DNA of 64,000 nt from Nissolia schottii (lineage: Eukaryota > Streptophyta > Magnoliopsida > Fabales > Fabaceae): positions 296,983 through 360,982 of the forward strand of contig QANU01057563.1 of assembly GCA_003254905.1 (NCBI GenBank), written 5' to 3'. Position 1 is the first letter of the stretch, and every line of letters begins with the position of its first letter. The notes under the pieces are model-generated. The model was not told where the DNA came from. It saw only the letters and a list, made by a program, of their open reading frames with translations, and made no database searches. The position numbers and the translations under genes are program-made. Shown here one piece after another: positions 24,287 through 35,653 of the stretch.

Positions 24287-25486
24287 TCACCTTCTGAAGC
24301 TCCCTGGATTCAAAGAGACCTTTGCCTGAGGGTTCTCATCTTCATCAGGGAGCTTCACCGCAACGTAGGCACCCGCTCCGCTTAAGGCCCCCAAAATGGG
24401 GGCTATGAGATACAACCATATTGCTTTGTAGTTGTTTGCAGCAATTGCTGGTCCTAGCGTTCGTACTGGGTTCATTGATCCTCCTGTTGCTGGCCTGTAA
24501 TAATAATATATATAAACAAGATGAAGCATAATTAGTTTAGGTACTGAAAAAATAGAAAATTTGTAGCGCGTGTTTGGTTTTTGTTTAATTGAATTCGCTA
24601 TTTACATTTTTTTCAACTACAAAGCCGATTAACATAGTTTCTTGGCCAAATAATGCTAACATGAAAGAATGGAGAGCAAATCTTTCATTTTTGACGCGTA
24701 AATTTTTAAATTTGTTTTTAAAATTGTTAGCATTATCAAGTTGGTCCCAATATTATAAAAATTGTCATATTATTTTATAAAGTTATCAAAAGATATTTAA
24801 AAATAAGTCTGTCAACATTGATTAAATTAGTCTTTTAGAGATTAACTTGATCAATTTTTTATAATATCATAAATTAATATGACAATTTTTATAATCTAAA
24901 AACGAATTTGACGACCATGACAATTTCTTGACAAATTTAAAAGTTTACTGCATTTCATCAGACAACTTGTCAGAGCATATTTTCCCTTTCGGCTTCTTAT
25001 CTCAAACTCACTTTTATTTATTTGAATCCAATTGAAAGGGGACCATACATTGAAAACTAACAAGAGCCTATAATAGAAAGTAGCAACCTCCTTCCCCCTC
25101 CCCAGGAATAGATTCAAATCGATCGAAGAATCAATTTTGGTTATACCATAACCCCCAACATGTGCTAAAGTGATGGCTCAGCCAGAAGAGACAAAAATAC
25201 ATAAAATAATTTTCAGAGGATTGAAGCCTTGTATGCCAAGATTAATGCAATCAAATAACAAAATTCACATAGAAAGGCTTAGATGCCAGATCAGGGACAT
25301 GTTTAGGGCCATAATAATAAAGATTAAAAGTGGGTTGAGTGAGACATACCCGGCTATGAGTATGTTGAGCATGACAGTGGCCCCCACCGCGATTCCCGCA
25401 AGCTCTCCCACCTACACCATACATGTGTAACTCAAAAATAAATAAATAAATAAAAGAAAAATATATAACAAGCTTCTTTATCTATC

Positions 25487-25539
<53 letters not shown>

Positions 25540-28500
25540 GATAACTCAAGGGAGAGTAGTCAATTGTGAGTGAAATGAGTATGTTTGAACCTAACAATCA
25601 ATATGAATAACCAATATTAAAAATTAATCAAAATTTGTGACTTTATATTTTAATTTTAAATATATGTATAAAATTTAATGAGTAAGATTTACAATTATAA
25701 CTTTGATGATAACAATTTTTTTTCACTTTAATCATATCATAACAAACTCTATAATACAGCGTGATCTCAGTGCCAAGCATGTTGATGGTTGACAATGGTC
25801 GCAAATGAACAGAAATTGATCATGTGAGTTAGTAATAAGTGGGGGGGACATGAACTGCCGATTCAAGTTTCTTTTCAAATTGACACTCAAAAGTTAATAT
25901 GACAGAGCCTTAATTTTGGACTTTAATGGTCCAACGGGCACCGCCCTTCTTCTTGCATGTTTGTCTTCGTTGACTTTGTTTGATTTAATCACACATTTTC
26001 ATTCAATTTAATTTTATTATATAAATAAAATAGTTAACTCTTTTTTTTATTATTATTAAAAAAATCATATGCATGAATTGATTTGATTGAAAAATGGTGA
26101 AATAAACTTTACCCACATAATAATTTAACTCTTTATTTTTAAGTTTATTTTTTATTTAATATTGTACTAAAATAGATACATTAAGTCTAAGAATAAAAAA
26201 TAGACATTTTCTATGAAAGGAAAATAGTATTACTTTACTCCCTCCCTTTTTAAAATAATTAGTGACTAATTTTGGACAACACAAGAATTAAGATAAAAAA
26301 CATAGATATTAATGGTATTGTAAAAAAAAAGTATTTGAATGTATAATATAACCCTTATCTAATTTTACTATTACGTACATTTAATTACGATAATTATTAT
26401 TAATATTATCCAAGAGGAGGTTTCCTCCTCCACTGTCCCCTTCCAATGCATCATTGATGATTTGCTCCTAATTAAGAGCATTGTTGGAAAGAAAAAACTA
26501 ATGTTACATTGAAATGTGAGATGGGAGAAATATTATAAAAATCTAAATTGAAAAATTTTGAATAAATATTATGAAAGGGAAAGTGCATCATTTAATAATT
26601 TTTTTTTATTAAAGTGGGTCTCAACCTCACTAAGTTAATCATTTTAGACTCACTAAAATAACATATAAACCTTAGCGGATAAGATAGTGAGGCTGAGTGT
26701 TCAAGAAAATGTTAATCACTTGATCAACTAGCTCTCAACTTAATAAAACACAATTTATCATAGAATGTTTTATGACTACATATTAATTTCTCCTTTGATT
26801 CAAATGAATTAATTGATCATTAGTTGAAATACTTATAATAATGCAGTAAAGGCTTTTGTTGATTAAAGGAGTAAGATACTGACGGCTCTAGTGTCGGTGG
26901 CCACAGCAGTGACAACGAACATGAGGTTAAAGCTGATGATGAACTCTAAAGCAAAAGCTTGTCCATATCCCACCGAAGGAACCGTCACACCCCCGCCCAT
27001 GAAGGGGTGGTACACCCCCTTCAGAGCAAACGAAGCACACACAGATGCCAACACTTGTGCCCCAATATACATAGGCACCTGCAATTCAAATTAAATTAAA
27101 TTATATTCTTGCATTAGTAAACAATAATTAGCACTGGTTAATTGAGAAATGATTGAGTATTCATAAACTTACGTGTATAAATATTGTGCTATGCTAACTT
27201 TTAAAGACATAAAATTATTTAATTACTTCTTCATATATACCTTCTTCATATATACCTGGTAACTTATGTTTTTGAGAGAGGTAATTTTTGACATATTATT
27301 AAAATTATTATAATCAAGAGTTTAATATTTTTCAGCGCTGATTTCAAAAAAATTATTCAAGTTACAAGCCGAAAGAAATATATAAACCTTATTCTCTCTG
27401 TATAAAATTTAATCTCATCTGATGTGATGCTCCACGAATAATCAATAATTTCTTGATATACAAAATGAAATATCATATAATCGTGTGTGAGTTAGTACAT
27501 GAAGCTCCAACGTCACTTTTAAAAAATGTTAAAATATATAAAAACTTATTACTTTACTAAAAGTATGATTTCTTTTTATTTGGTAATGAGATTGAAACAA
27601 ACACTCTTAATACTTGAATACATAATTATAGCGCCTCGTACTTCATTAATATATTTGAAAACCAAAAGAAAAGAATTAGCAATTAAGCAAAAGAAGAGGG
27701 TGGCTTAATTTTACATACATTCTTCCAAGGGAAGTGCTTCAAAGCAGCAAAGGAAACGGTGACGGCAGGGTTGAGGTGAGCACCGGAGATGTGGCCGGTG
27801 GACAGGATGATGACCATCACAGCCAATCCTGTGGTGGCGGCGCACCCGATCAGTGTCTCCGAGCCACGTGTCTTCTGGTTAACAATTGCAGCTGCTGTCC
27901 CAACAAACATTAGAATGAAGGTTCCTATGAACTCAGCTCCTACCTGAAACAAAACAACCGGTATATATTTAGACTCTATTATTAGCGAAATTGACTAACC
28001 CAACTTAGAGTACTGTGACTTGTGACTGTTCCTTCTGACACACAAGTTATTGGTCCCAACTTGTAGTTTACCAATTTCAATTAATCACACACACCAAAAA
28101 AACTAGTCTTTTTGTTTATCAATAAAACAAGCTTATAGCCAGCTTACAATTAATGGACATATATGTGGTGCAATTTTCTTTTATCATGGTACGTGGAAAA
28201 TTGATTTGGGGAAAAAATTGTTTAAGACAAGTTTAAAATAAGCGCATCCTACATAAGTACCTAGAGAAATTATCAAATTGTGATGAATAACTACCAATTA
28301 TGACAACTATCCGCCATGATTTGACAAAGTCTTGAAATTTTATTAGTGGGTGGTGTAGAATTGTTTTTACACAGTTTTTGTGTGTGATTGTTTCACCTTA
28401 TTTAACCAAAAAATAAAATAAAATAAGCGTTTTTGTATATTTTAATAATTTTTTAAAAATATAATTTAATTTTAACTTTTAAGTTGAAGCTAAAGAAAAT

Positions 28501-28907
28501 TACTTCTTAAAAACGTACGTTTGCAATTTTTTATTAGCTCTATGTAAAAAAAATCAAATAAAAAATCAATCTTTTAATTAATCACATTTTTAAAAAGTGG
28601 AAACAAACAGCACCTTAACTATGTCTCTATTTTATAATGATTGTGATTATAATTTAGAAATGTGTACCTTCCTAGCAAGAGGGACAGGAGGGGGTGGCAA
28701 AGAGCAAGAGACTTTAGGTAAGGCACCATCTTCTAAGGTCCATTCTTCGACACTGAAACATTTGCAACTCTTTAGTAGTGACTTTCTGCTAATGCCACCA
28801 TTATTTCTCCGATGGTCATGATTGAATCCCCCAAAGAGAGGTGCACCTGGAGTGCCTGGTGTTGCTGGTGTTGATGGTATTGAAGGGATTTCCTCATTGT
28901 TCTCCAT
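24287..28907 (-). CDS. NIP6-1: Aquaporin NIP6-1 (nodulin-26-like boric acid channel)
   Basis: Five exons on the minus strand: 28668-28907, 27719-27943, 26884-27078, 25350-25411 and 24287-24494, giving 309 residues (Arabidopsis NIP6;1 has 305). The proline-rich N terminus ([17 protein letters not shown]) and the [12 protein letters not shown] block are NIP6-type. Pore motifs are HLNPA at about 136-140 and SMNPV at about 247-251, the NPA/NPV pair expected for NIP6, with the filter arginine at R252. The protein ends in SFRR. Such channels lie in the plasma membrane with six helices; Arabidopsis NIP6;1 carries boric acid into young shoot tissue at nodes. By alignment the helix-2 filter residue is T118, where Arabidopsis NIP5;1 and NIP6;1 have alanine. 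The exon 3 donor is gtcagt. The reading frame is intact throughout. Confidence 0.95.
24749..24896. repeat. Inverted repeat in the NIP6-1 last intron
   Basis: attataaaaattgtcatatt near 24753 is matched by aatatgacaatttttataat near 24876 on the complementary strand. A hairpin of about 145 bp results. It may be a decayed MITE. Confidence 0.4.
25489..25540. repeat. (TTA)n microsatellite in a NIP6-1 intron
   Basis: About 16 to 17 uninterrupted trinucleotide units lie in the intron between exons 3 and 4. Confidence 0.9.
26236..26420. mobile_element. Possible truncated Stowaway-like MITE in a NIP6-1 intron
   Basis: tactccctccctttttaaaa is a typical Stowaway-type left end. A matching right end (ggaggga followed by ta) was not found within 300 bases, so this is probably a remnant. 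Confidence 0.35.
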
Positions 28908-29078
28908 CTATCACTATGATCAACTCCTTCTGATTAAGTAGATGGAGAAAAAGAAAAAATAAATTTTGAACAGAGCGTGAGAGAGAGAGAGAGAGAAAGG
29001 GTATCTTGAGATTGATGATTTAATTTTTATTGTTTGTTTGTGTGTGATGAATTGTGGGTTACAACACACTTGTGAGGG

Positions 29079-29086
29079 TATTTATA
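29079..29086 (-). promoter_or_regulatory. TATA box of NIP6-1
   Basis: tataaata on the minus strand lies about 170 bases upstream of the start codon. A (CT)n leader (seen as gagaga on the + strand, 28979-28996) lies between. Transcription would start near 29050. I see no AUGUAA in the 150 bases upstream of the start, the element known for boron control of NIP5;1. Confidence 0.5.
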
Positions 29087-29620
29087 GTAGGAGGGGGATG
29101 GGGGGATGTGTAGTTGACTTAAAGAATCCCAATGGGGGGAGAGAGAGTGGGAAGAAAATTAATTCGTGGTTGAACTTGAAACTCATGTCATGCCAATGGG
29201 AAAAAGGAAAAAGAAAAAGGAAAGAGATAAGAAAAATATTACTCTCTCCAAATTTTTTATTATTGGTTCACTTTAAGTTATGCATAAATAAATAGTAAGA
29301 AAATGATGAAAAATCATAATATTTTATAAAATTATTCTTATTTAATATTTTATAAAATTGTCCTTACTTTAAGTTATGCACAAGTATTAAGAAAATAATT
29401 AAAAATCATAATATTTTATAAAACTATTCCTATTTAACATGTTACAAAGTTGTCCCTGTTTAATACATTTATTTTTTTAGTTTCTCTCTCATCTATTATT
29501 CTAACTCCATGTTTTATTGAGTGATGTTAAGTATTCCAAACTAATCCTCCTAATTTCTCCTTTTTTTTTCTTTTACGCGAATATTAAGAAAATGATTAAA
29601 AGATCTGAAAGTAAAAAAAG
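29087..29620. other. Region upstream of NIP6-1
   Basis: G-rich to 29230, then AT-rich. 29244-29450 contains repeated phrases (actttaagttatgca; aaaaatcataatattttata) that are direct repeats of about 60-100 bp, probably remnants of a Stowaway-like element. Confidence 0.4.
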
Positions 29621-29624
29621 TTAA

Positions 29625-29911
29625 TACTCTCTTTATTTTCAGATAATTGTCTACTTTCCATTTTGCACGGATATTACGAAAATGAATAAAAAGTTTTAAA
29701 GTTAATAAAATTTAATAGTACTTTACAAAAGTATCCCTATTAATTTTTTCATCAATTACTCTATCCCTCTTCCACTACTGTCATTAAATAAGGGTATAAT
29801 ATGAAGAAAAAAAAATAATTAATCTACTCTAGATGTAGGATATGGACAATTATTTATAAAAAAAAATACCAAAACGAAAAGATGTACAATTATTTGAGAA
29901 TGGAGGGACTA
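29625..29911. mobile_element. Stowaway-like MITE 1
   Basis: The left end tactctctttattttcagat pairs with the right end atttgagaatggagggacta, and matching continues inward (aattgtctac / gtacaatt). TA at both ends is the expected target site. About 285 bp and noncoding. Confidence 0.6.
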
Positions 29912-29920
29912 ATATTTTAG

Positions 29921-30090
29921 GGGTTTTGCTAACAAGTGCCCTTAGGACACTTGTTAAGAAACCTAAAGTGAAAATATTTCATTGAAAAAGCAAGTTTTTA
30001 ATGTTTTCAATGCATTAAACACTGCAATTTTTTGTGTTTCCAATAAAATATTACCATTTTAGGTTCCTTAACAAGTGTCCATAGCTATAA
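29921..30090. mobile_element. MITE, tgctaacaagtgccc family, copy 1
   Basis: The left end ttttgctaacaagtgccctt and inner ggacacttgttaagaaacct pair with the right end aggttccttaacaagtgtcc. The interior is AT-rich. Related copies lie at 50492-50775 and 55541-55710. Confidence 0.55.
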
Positions 30091-30092
30091 GG

Positions 30093-30391
30093 TATTCCTT
30101 CCATCCAATTTTAATTGTCATTTCTGACAAAGACACACAAATTAAGAAAATAATCAATTTGCACTAACTTAGAAAGAATATCAAGTCTTTAGACTAAATT
30201 GCTCCTAAGTAGGGTAGAATTCCAAGTCTTGGAAGATTGAAACCGTAATTAATATAAGAAAGGGTTCATGACAAACAAGGGTAAAATTGAAAAAAAATAT
30301 AATTAATACATCCTTAATCTAAACAAATGATAACAAATTTTGGACAAAATTTTGTTCCAAAAGTGACAACTAAACCTGGACGAAGGGAGTA
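30093..30391. mobile_element. Stowaway-like MITE 2
   Basis: The left end tattccttccatccaatttt pairs with the right end cctggacgaagggagta. Inner aattgtcatttctg pairs with caaaagtgacaact. TA borders. It sits directly after the preceding MITE. Confidence 0.6.
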
Positions 30392-30596
30392 TGCGGTTAG
30401 AGTGAAAGAGGGTTTATTTAATAGGGATATAATTAGAAAAAAAATAAATATTGTCCAAATTTAGTAAGTGAACAAGTATTTTGAAAAATATCAAAATAGC
30501 AAGGTAGACAACTCTACTAAATGAGATAAAAGTAGATGCATTTAATATCTTAAAATTTTAAAACACATCCATTTTTGTACCTCATTTACTTTCTAT

Positions 30597-30866
30597 GTTC
30601 TTGAATAATTGTCCACTTTTTTATTTTGTACTGGTATTAAGAAAATAATTGAAAAGTCAAAGTTAAAAAATTTTATAAATACTTTACAAAATTACCCCTA
30701 TTAATTTTTTTATCTATTGATTTATCTCTCTTCCACTACTTTCATTAAACAGGGGTATGGTAAGAAAAAAAATAATTAATGTTGTCTAAATTTAGGAAGT
30801 GGGTAATTACTAGAAAAATATTAAAATAAAAAGGTGGACAATTATTCGAAAACGAAAAGAGTGATA
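30597..30866. mobile_element. Stowaway-like MITE 3
   Basis: tactttctatgttcttgaat with aattgtccac on the left pairs with gtggacaattattcgaaaac on the right. The interior closely resembles MITE 1 (gcttgtt-free, with attaagaaaat and aaattttat phrases), so the two belong to one family. Confidence 0.55.
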
Positions 30867-30879
30867 GCTAGAAGGATGA

Positions 30880-31316
30880 GGTAAAAGGCCTTAACATTAC
30901 TCTATTTTAACATGTTCATTTTTGAGTTATGCATGAATATTAAAAAAAATTTGTAAAATTTAAAGTAAGGAAAAATGGATATAGTATTTTACACCATTGA
31001 TTTTTATTTAAGGTGGTGTTTGTATTGTTCTACTGTTATCTTTATCTTTCTTTGTCCCATTATTTTTTAAGTTTATTTAATAAGAATATATTAAGAAAAA
31101 AAAACTAATTTTATTTAAATTTAAGAAATGGATAAGGTAAAATTCATGCTCCATTTTATTGGAGAATCATTATGTGTACTTATTTTGATAATCTGACTTA
31201 GATTTTATTTATTATTAAATGAGATTTTAATAAGATTTATAATTTATTGATATATCATCTAATGATAATTGAAATGTGAATCAACATAGTATCTTATAAA
31301 AATATAACACACATAA
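30880..31316. other. AT-rich stretch with further MITE fragments
   Basis: Phrases such as ttactctattttaacatgtt (30897) and tgctccattttattggag (31149) look like ends of a further Stowaway-type copy. A clean pair of ends could not be fixed. No gene. Confidence 0.3.
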
Positions 31317-32361
31317 CATCATTTACAGAAATGCTCTGTGTACAACCTAAACACATACACCCGTACATACACCACCAAATTATACGTAATTAATGACAGT
31401 TATACGGATATCACAACGATTACATGCAATCAGTAGACTTTTCCTTCCACACGATTTTTCTCAACCATATCACAACGAAACACACTCCAACGTGATTTTC
31501 TCCACGAGATCACAAACGAACATTTCAAACAATCTATTCTGAGTTATGCCATAACCACCACAGAATGATATCAATCACCACCACAACCACCAGAATGTAT
31601 AATTAAGTATTTTTACAAAATATGAAATCTGATTGTAGTGCACAAACTTTATATGACTATGTGCACAAACATTATATGACTGTGAGCACAAGCATTACGT
31701 ACTTGTGTACAACACTGTGATTTTACTCAAGCATAAATAAGTTCACAATATTTATACATTTTTAGTGGACAGACTTTATAACAATTGGTTCACATACATG
31801 TGCACGCACACTTTTATACATTCTAATGCATAAATTTTACATCTGCATATTACTTAATGTATAGTTAAGTAATATTGCAGAATATGAAATTTGATTGTAG
31901 TGCACAGACTTTATATGACTATGTGCACAAACATTGCGTACTTGTGTACAACACTGTGATTTTACTCAAATATAAATAAGTTTGCAATATTTATACATTT
32001 TTAGTGGACAAACTTTATAAATGTTAGTTCACATGCACAAAACTTCACAAACATGCACAAAACTTTATAGATTTGCATAAAACTTAACCTATAGTTCAGT
32101 CTTTTGCAGAATCTGATATATGTGATTTAAGTGTACAATCTTTTATATGGGTACGAGAGTGAAGAGAGTGACGAGAGATGACAGTGATGAGAGTGAAGAG
32201 AGAACGAATGATGAGAGTGACGAGAGATGAGAGCGATGAGAGTGACGAGAGATGAGAGTGAAGAGAGAAAACGGAATAAAATGAAAGTGGAAAGGTTTTG
32301 AAATACGTGTATGTATGATGTATAGGTTTAGGGTGTACATATAACAGAACTCCATCATTTA
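31317..32361. mobile_element. Non-autonomous Mutator-type element with 9-bp target duplication
   Basis: catcattta occurs at 31317-31325 and again at 32353-32361, a perfect 9-bp direct repeat, the size made by Mutator-like transposases. The element is 31326-32352 (1027 bp). Its ends are inverted repeats: gtgtacaacctaaacacata on the left against the complement of the right end (gtacaccctaaacctatac, with catacatacac following). The interior holds a direct repeat (about 31622-31800 and about 31880-32030) sharing tttatatgactatgtgcaca and a purine-rich tandem array (32155-32270). I see no transposase and no captured gene. Confidence 0.75.
32155..32270. repeat. Tandem array of gatgagagtgacgaga units
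   Basis: About seven units of 12 to 18 bp built from gagagtga and gacgagagat phrases, purine-rich on the + strand, inside the Mutator-type element. Confidence 0.7.
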
Positions 32362-33495
32362 TTTTAGGTTTTTCTAATCAATTTCTTAAAAGTATTGGTT
32401 AAGGAAACTAAAATAATAATTTTTAAGCTTAAAATGCATTTATTTTTATTGGAAACATATAACTTTTATCTTTTTAATATAAATATTACTAATTTTATTT
32501 TCTTACTAAATTTTCTAAGGGTACTTGATAGTTTTTTTCTTTATTTTATAAGAATATAGCAGATAACTTTTGTACTTAATTAGTATGAGAATTAAATTTT
32601 TGAAGAAAAGACGGGAGTTATTTCTGTCTTTGGAAGTGGGCGGTGGGACACTGCTGGGGTAGCCTTGAATATGGGACTTGTGGGGGAAATTTAAGAGCCT
32701 CTAAACATTACGACATCAATCATTTTGCATTAGTTTATTCAATTTTCCCTTTTATTTTTGGCCGTCCCTTTTTCTCTCCATGCTTCTTAGCAATCAAATC
32801 TTACATGAAAACTACCAGCAAAGTCTTGTCACCAAGAGTCTGTCCACTATGACATTACATTTTACTTTAAAAAAAATCTAAAATTATTTGTCATTTTGAT
32901 TAAATTAAATAAGTATTAATTATTATCTTTTTAGATTATATGTATATTTATTATAAATTTTTTATTATTATATTAATTACATTAAATTTTTTATAAGAAT
33001 AATTTAGTCTAAAAACTTAATATTTTTTTAAATATGTACAAATTAATTATTTTTTAATCTATATACATTCATTAAAAATCACATATAAAAGTCACATGGG
33101 AGAATAGTAATTATATGTAATTACTATGATAATACCCCAACTAATGATGAATCATATGAGTTTCTCTATATTGCATGGTTGGAATTTATTACTGTTTTGA
33201 ATAACTAATGTATCAATGGCCAATTGATCCCTGGCTTTGAGACTTTAACGCACCTCCTTTTTATCATTGGCAAAGATCTAGAGCGTGAAGTTTGAGATAT
33301 TTGCAGATGGTTAAATAATAAACATGAGATAGACTTCAATATTATTTTACAATTTTAACGAATTTTATTTAACTTTAAAAAGTTAAGTCTTTGGATGAAG
33401 GTTGTTGAAGTGATTATAAAAGTTATTTTGAATTTTTTTTAAATGTAAAATGGTTCTCTAATAAGTAAAAGATGCAAGAGTAGTATTTGATAAAT
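32362..33495. other. Intergenic AT-rich stretch
   Basis: Nothing supported as a gene. 32590-32850 is less A+T-rich, but its 69-codon frame has no recognisable features. Confidence 0.3.
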
Positions 33496-33672
33496 GGTGT
33501 AATTTTGATGCACTAATAGTGTAAAAAAATTTATACGGTCAATCAATCAATTCATTTTGTCTGGATGACCTTTTAAAAAGTGTGTGTGATATTCAATTAT
33601 ATTTGTTGATTTGTCAATATATGCTTGAATGACAATATAAAACTCTTTTCACTATCAATGCATTCCAATTAA
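33496..33672. mobile_element. MITE with gatgcactaatagtgta ends
   Basis: ttttgatgcactaatagtgt on the left pairs with cactatcaatgcattccaa on the right, continuing inward. About 177 bp. A right-end-like piece also occurs near 12358. Confidence 0.5.
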
Positions 33673-34900
33673 ATTCTTTAATAAATATATTATAAAACTC
33701 TTTACATGTAAAATGATTATAATGAACATAAACATAAAAGTACACCATAATATGTTCATATATGTGAGTGTGAACACTATAATATGTTGTAAGAAAAAAA
33801 ACTTAATATTTATACTAAATTTGATGTTAAAATACCACCGCTAGTATATTTTCTGCCAGCAGGTTGTAAGATATTTAAGTAGATCCGCTTTTTTGTTTTA
33901 ATATTTTTATTGTATAGAGCCCTTTCCTGAATAAATAAAGGTGCTGCTATTTATGAATTGTGCATAAATGTTAGCCGCACAATAAATATGATGCTACAAT
34001 TGCAACCAAATTATAAAATTCTCTATTATTAAAAGTAAATAGATGAATAATAGTTTACAAAAATAATTGTTTGTTCGTAACATGCAACTAAGACTTTCCT
34101 TTACGACAACATAGAATAAGAGGCTTTAGTGGATGTGTATCACTTCTTTTTGTCATTCCATATTTGTGGTTTTCCCAACCTTGGTGGTATTTTGTAGAAC
34201 TATATATATGTGTGTGTGTATGTATACGTACCAACATTTCATTCAGGGGAGAATCAATTCCTCTTATAGTTTTGTTTTCTATCCTGCTGCAGCTCTGTGC
34301 AACTTGCAATGATACATTTCCCTATGAAATGAATAAGGCTAAAATATAGTATAGTTTATCTTCATCGACTTTAATTCATTCACTATAGAAATTAATTATG
34401 ATGCATTAAACTTTATATTGTTGTCTAACCATATATTAGCACAATAATAAAGTAATTAACTTTACACCTATTACTTCAAAAGTTTCATATATAATATGCA
34501 CAATTGGATTTAATTAAGTATCAAAATTAAATATTTCATTTTATCCCTTAAATTTTTAGAAGGTATAATTTAGCCCTTAAGATTTATTGTGTTGGTAAAT
34601 CACCACTTTAAATTTTATCTAAATCATTTAGAGAATGAATTCAATACTTTGCTAATAAATTCTAGTGGTGTAAATTACACATTTTAAAATCTCAAAAAAT
34701 AAAATTTTCATTGTTATAAGAAATTGAAAAAGGGAAAATTAAAGAAAAAGTTGAAAGTTTCATGTATTTTGGCGTGTGTATTTACAAGGAAAGTTATGCT
34801 TTTAATAGGAATGTCTGAATCAAAATAAAATGATAAGGATCAATTTACATTTGCACAAATTTAGATTGGGTTTAGATGAGTCATTTAAAATTGTTTTAGG
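33673..34900. other. Intergenic AT-rich stretch
   Basis: No gene. A short run of tatatatatgtgtgtgtg lies near 34202. The 61- to 73-codon frames at 34.1-34.35 kb overlap on opposite strands and look like chance. Confidence 0.3.
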
Positions 34901-35078
34901 ATACATCACCATGATTTTCAACGGATGTATCCACTAGTAAGTTGCAACGGATATAACAACCGTCATAATACCATCGCGACAAGGTTCCTATTGTTAGAAA
35001 CCATCCGTCATTATATCTGTTAAAGGCTAAAATATCCATTGATAAATTCGTCAGTACAAGATGTGTTTCTAGTAGTAT
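34900..35078. mobile_element. CACTA-type transposon end
   Basis: tgtgtttctagtag at about 35061-35074 matches the inverted terminal sequence of plant CACTA (EnSpm) elements, which start cactactagaaa. Upstream, repeated short motifs in both orientations (caacggatgtatcc; caacggatataac; ccgtcattatatc) fit a subterminal repeat region. The other end was not found, so this is a fragment. Confidence 0.45.
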
Positions 35079-35653
35079 TTGCTGCTAAACTTGCTATAAC
35101 ATTCAAAACCAAATAATTAATTTAGAATAGTATATAGCAAAAGGGTTTAATACAAAAGCTGTTCTTGATTTACATATAATAATACTACATCGTGAATTCA
35201 AGAAAGCTGCTGCAGAATATGTTCTTCTCTGTAAAGGGTAATTAAGAGTGTGTTGAATTTACTATTTAAATTGTTGCTATTTCATTTTTTTTAATGTACC
35301 AAATAAAATTTTGTGGGGGAAACACCAGGAGCAATGCACGTTCTAATTAAACATATCTATAGCGGAATGATGCAAATGCAACATAACTTTTTATTGTGTT
35401 ATAAGGGTGCGAGTTTACAACCTTAGAGTCTTAAGTTACATAGAGATAAGACATAAATAACCTTAGTAAAATTAAGATAATTATTTTTCTTTTGAGGGTT
35501 GGGTTAGATCTATTTAATTCTTAACAAGGTATCAGAGTTTATTCAAAAATTATTATTGAGCTCACCTGCAATAGATTATACTAAACTTATCTAAAATATA
35601 GTCACTCCTTTATAGGTTTTATCAACTTTATTGTGAGTGTGTCTATAAAAATA
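35079..35653. other. Intergenic stretch
   Basis: AT-rich and without a gene. A phrase at 35520-35560 (aacaaggtatcagagttt) resembles primer-binding-site sequence of old retroelements, but nothing around it supports an element. Confidence 0.25.

Noticed and set aside
35520-35545. Possible retroelement primer-binding site (ggtatcagag)
   Set aside because: No LTR or coding sequence on either side.
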